From positions 1 to 10,302 of the forward strand of contig CAMBSS010000146.1 of NCBI GenBank assembly GCA_945870465.1: 10,302 nucleotides of DNA. The letters are read 5' to 3'. Below, one piece after another: positions 8,887-10,302 of this stretch. Position numbers and translations under genes: made by a program. A model generated the notes under the pieces. It had not been told where the DNA came from, did not search any database, and saw nothing but the letters and a program-made list of their open reading frames with translations. The stretch comes from Bordetella parapertussis (GTDB lineage: Bacteria; Pseudomonadota; Gammaproteobacteria; Burkholderiales; SG8-41). Each line of letters opens with the position of its first letter. Position 1 is the first letter of the stretch.

Positions 8887-9348
8887 ATGGCTGCTCTTCA
8901 AGCCGGCGCGCAGGCGCCGGACTTTACCCTGGCATCGCAGGCTGGCGAGAAGATTGCTCTCGCCGGCTTTCGCGGCCGCCGCACCGTAGTGTCGTTTCTG
9001 CCGTTTGCATTTACCGGCGGCTGAAAGAATCAAGTCAGCGGGTTCCGTGAGAACTACGCCAAATTCAAAGAACTCAATGTTGAAATACTGCAGATCAGCG
9101 CCGACACGGTGCCCAGCCTCAAGGTGTGGATGGAGCAACTCGGCGGCCTGCCGTTTCCGCTGCTGTCCGACTACTGGCCGCATGGTGCGGTAGGCAAGGC
9201 CTACGGCGTATTCAACGAAGAACGCGGCATGGATGCGCGCTCAGCGTTCGTCCTCGATGCGCAAGGCATCATCCGCTATGCGCAAGTCTATGCGCCGGGT
9301 ACGATTCCCGAAAGCAAAGAGTTGCTGGAGCAGTTGCAGAAAATTTAA
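8887..9348 (+). CDS. AhpE-type peroxiredoxin, probable selenoprotein (TGA/Sec at residue 46)
   Basis: Read through one TGA (9022-9024), this frame gives a complete 153-residue peroxiredoxin, the normal length for the AhpE class. It should reduce hydrogen peroxide or organic hydroperoxides in the cytoplasm. The N-terminus has the usual G..APDFTL pattern. The active-site loop reads P39-F-A-F-T43-G-G-[TGA]46, the family motif PxxxTxxC with the TGA at the peroxidatic cysteine. The downstream part (FPLLSDYWPHGAVGKAYGVF, residues 90-109) is strikingly AhpE-like. The catalytic arginine is R118 in ARSAF. There is no cysteine in the protein, so without Sec46 it would lack a catalytic thiol. The reading frame is kept on both sides, and AGGAGA precedes the start. 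Translation from the internal GTG 9109 would give a 79-residue fragment without an active site. A pseudogene or sequencing error is possible but poorly fits the exact position and the neighbouring second case. Confidence 0.9.
9022..9050 (+). promoter_or_regulatory. Candidate bacterial SECIS element of the peroxiredoxin
   Basis: The TGA is followed by a small hairpin. TC (9035-9036) pairs with GA (9049-9050), A9037 is bulged, and GCG (9038-9040) pairs with CGT (9046-9048). The loop GGTTC occupies 9041-9045. The loop starts 16 bases after the TGA, within the spacing known for bacterial SECIS elements. It opens with GG followed by U, as in the E. coli fdhF loop, which also has a single bulged base below a 3-bp upper stem. 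The helix is short and includes one G-U pair, so the call is supported by pattern rather than stability. It would bind SelB and direct Sec insertion. Confidence 0.5.
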
Positions 9349-9361
9349 ACCTTAAAGCATT

Positions 9362-9515
9362 AACCGCGAAGGACGCAAAGGACGCAAAGGAAAGCAAGAT
9401 AGTTTGTCAGGATGAATCTGCTTGCGACTTCACAGCGCAGACACGTGCCGTTGACATGTAGACATCCAATTCCTTGCCTTTGGTTTCCTTCGCGTCCTTT
9501 GCGTCCTTGGCGGTT
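9362..9515. repeat. Imperfect inverted repeat built on GGACGCAAA units between convergent genes
   Basis: The left arm (9362-9398) begins AACCGCGAAGGACGCAAAGG and contains a 9-bp period, AAGGACGCA repeated. The right arm (9473-9515) is its imperfect reverse complement, reading AACCGCCAAGGACGCAAAGG on the minus strand. About 74 bases separate the arms. It fills the 200-base gap between the 3' ends of the two selenoprotein genes. T9521-9526 just after the right arm could make it act as a terminator for the plus strand. I recall similar GACGCAAAGGACGCAAAG repeats scattered between genes in many proteobacteria, so it is likely a dispersed intergenic element. I see no ORF or transposase. Confidence 0.75.
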
Positions 9516-9548
9516 CAAGATTTTTTAATGTAGCTGGGTCGTGCAGGC

Positions 9549-10199
9549 TTACGCCTTCGCGGCGTCGAGCATCGCTTGTAGCAGGGTCTCGGGCTCGTGC
9601 GCGCCGGACACTGCAGCCTTGCGATTGAAAATAAAGAAGGGCACGCCGTTGACGCCGTTCTGGCGCGCTTCGATGTCGCCTTGCAGTATCACGTCGCGGT
9701 CTTCTGCCGTCGCGAGATAAGCGTCGAGGGGTGCACGCTCCAGACCCGCGCGCTCGCCGATCGCAGCGAGCGCGGACTTGTCGGTCAGATTCGCGCCTTC
9801 CATGAAATAACCGCGGAACAGGCTCTCGGCCACTTCATCTTCGCGTCCGTGTTTCAGCCCGTACAGCATCAGTCGGTGCGCGTCGACAGTGTTGGGCTGC
9901 ACTTTGATGTCGTCGAATGCGAAGGATATGCCGACCTCGCGGCCGACGGCGGAAACGCGTTCGTACTTGTTGCCGGCCTTGCCCCATTTGCGCTCAATAT
10001 AGTCCTGGCGCGAAATGCCTTGCGGCGGGAGATCCGGGTTTAGCTGAAACGGCAGCCAGCGCACGGCCGGCGGTTCCTCATCGGGCGCCTGCTCCGCGTA
10101 CATCTTCAACGCGGATTCGAGGCGGCGCTTGCCGATGAAGCACCAGGGTCAGACTACGTCGGAGACGATCTCGATGAGGAGTTTGGGTTTGGTGCTCAT
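9549..10199 (-). CDS. FrnE/DsbA-family thiol oxidoreductase, probable selenoprotein (TGA/Sec at residue 17, UPWC)
   Basis: Starting at ATG 10199, with AAGGA (10211-10207) 7 bases upstream, and reading through TGA at 10151-10149, this gives a complete 216-residue FrnE-type DsbA-family protein. This is the family's usual length. The N-terminus reads KLLIEIVSDVV-[TGA]-PWCFIGKRRLE. In relatives this is DVVCPWCYIGKRRLE, so the TGA takes the place of the first, attacking cysteine of CPWC and C20 is the resolving one. The helical insert follows, and the second half of the thioredoxin fold carries the cis-proline in NGVPFFIFN (P187) and AVSGAHEPETLLQ. C20 is the only cysteine. There is no signal peptide, so it is cytoplasmic, as is usual for FrnE. 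It probably catalyses thiol-disulfide exchange or isomerisation; its substrate is unknown. The open frame after the TGA has a possible TTG start at 10109, which would lack the redox motif. It may share a transcript with the gene ending at 10258. Confidence 0.9.
10123..10151 (-). promoter_or_regulatory. Candidate SECIS-like hairpin downstream of the FrnE TGA
   Basis: On the minus strand, GGTGCTT (10144-10138) pairs with AAGCGCC (10130-10124). This makes a 7-bp stem including one U-G pair, with loop CATCGGC. Its loop starts 11 bases after the TGA, nearer than the usual bacterial SECIS spacing, and does not begin with G. A competing hairpin, CGGC (10134-10131) with GCCG (10126-10123) and loop AAGC, starts its loop 18 bases after the TGA, which fits the spacing but not the loop rule well. 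One of these may be the SelB site; the choice cannot be made by eye. Confidence 0.35.
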
Positions 10200-10257
10200 G
10201 GGTGTTTCCTTGGTGAGGATATAACTGAGGCCAGTCTAGCAGGAAAATAAAAGCAGG

Positions 10258-10302
10258 TTAGCCCGTCTTGCGAAAGATGATGACGTGCTGCCACGGCAGC
10301 CT
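10258..10302 (-). CDS. C-terminal end of an unidentified gene (runs off right edge)
   Basis: The frame entering from the right edge reads RLPWQHVIIFRKTG and stops at TAA (10260-10258). Its codon use and beta-strand-like VIIF ending look like a true protein end. It lies on the same strand as the FrnE-like gene, 58 bases before that ATG, so the two may be co-transcribed. A methyltransferase-type C-terminus is one possibility, but 14 residues are too few to assign a family. Confidence 0.5.
   Translation of the reverse strand, partial: RLPWQHVIIFRKTG

Noticed and set aside
9109..9348. A short 79-codon GTG-start gene as the peroxiredoxin
   Set aside because: It lacks the N-terminal half and the active site. 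The homologous sequence continues upstream through the TGA to a strong ribosome site.
9362..9398. Short tandem repeats considered as a CRISPR array
   Set aside because: The 9-bp units have no spacers and are mirrored by an inverted copy, so this is an intergenic repeat.
9549..10109. TTG 10109 as the start of the FrnE-like gene
   Set aside because: It would remove the first beta strand and the whole UPWC motif. ATG 10199 has a good AAGGA site and family-matching sequence.

Overview
The window is GC-rich (about 60% by eye) proteobacterial DNA, most likely from a betaproteobacterium. I base this on codon use, on a Cus-type heavy-metal efflux operon flanked by small exported metal-protein genes, and on the style of the redox genes. 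The genus cannot be told from sequence alone. All the genes named here were read by eye, without database searches.

Left two thirds (about 1-7210, minus strand): a copper/silver efflux operon, transcribed right to left. Its order is a small Cys-containing exported protein (6812-7210), a TolC-type outer-membrane channel (cusC-like, 5382-6737), a periplasmic adaptor with a built-in CusF-like copper-chaperone domain (cusB, 3847-5385), and an inner-membrane RND pump with the copper-relay methionines of E. coli CusA (cusA, 716-3850). These are followed by a His/Cys-rich exported protein (281-640) and the start of another exported protein that runs off the left edge (1-145). cusC/cusB and cusB/cusA each overlap by 4 bases (ATGA), which points to translational coupling.

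Middle (7211-8810, plus strand): a divergent unit starts with a 28-residue ORF that looks like the N-terminus of a glutathione S-transferase, cut off by a stop. A complete MATE-family multidrug exporter follows (7401-8810).

Right end (8811-10302): this is the most interesting part. Two convergent thiol-redox genes each carry one in-frame TGA exactly where the family has its catalytic cysteine. The first is an AhpE-type peroxiredoxin (8887-9348), with TGA in the peroxidatic position of PxxxTxxC and no cysteine elsewhere. The second is a FrnE/DsbA-family oxidoreductase (9549-10199, minus strand), with TGA in the first position of its CPWC motif, giving UPWC. Both have good Shine-Dalgarno sites, intact sequence on both sides of the TGA, and a potential hairpin just downstream of it. 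The best explanation is that both are selenoproteins, which standard gene callers would truncate to fragments lacking the active site. An imperfect inverted repeat built from 9-bp units lies between their 3' ends. The right edge holds the last 14 codons of another minus-strand gene.

Together the window combines metal export with peroxide and disulfide chemistry. A functional link between the Cus operon and the selenoprotein pair is not shown by the sequence.
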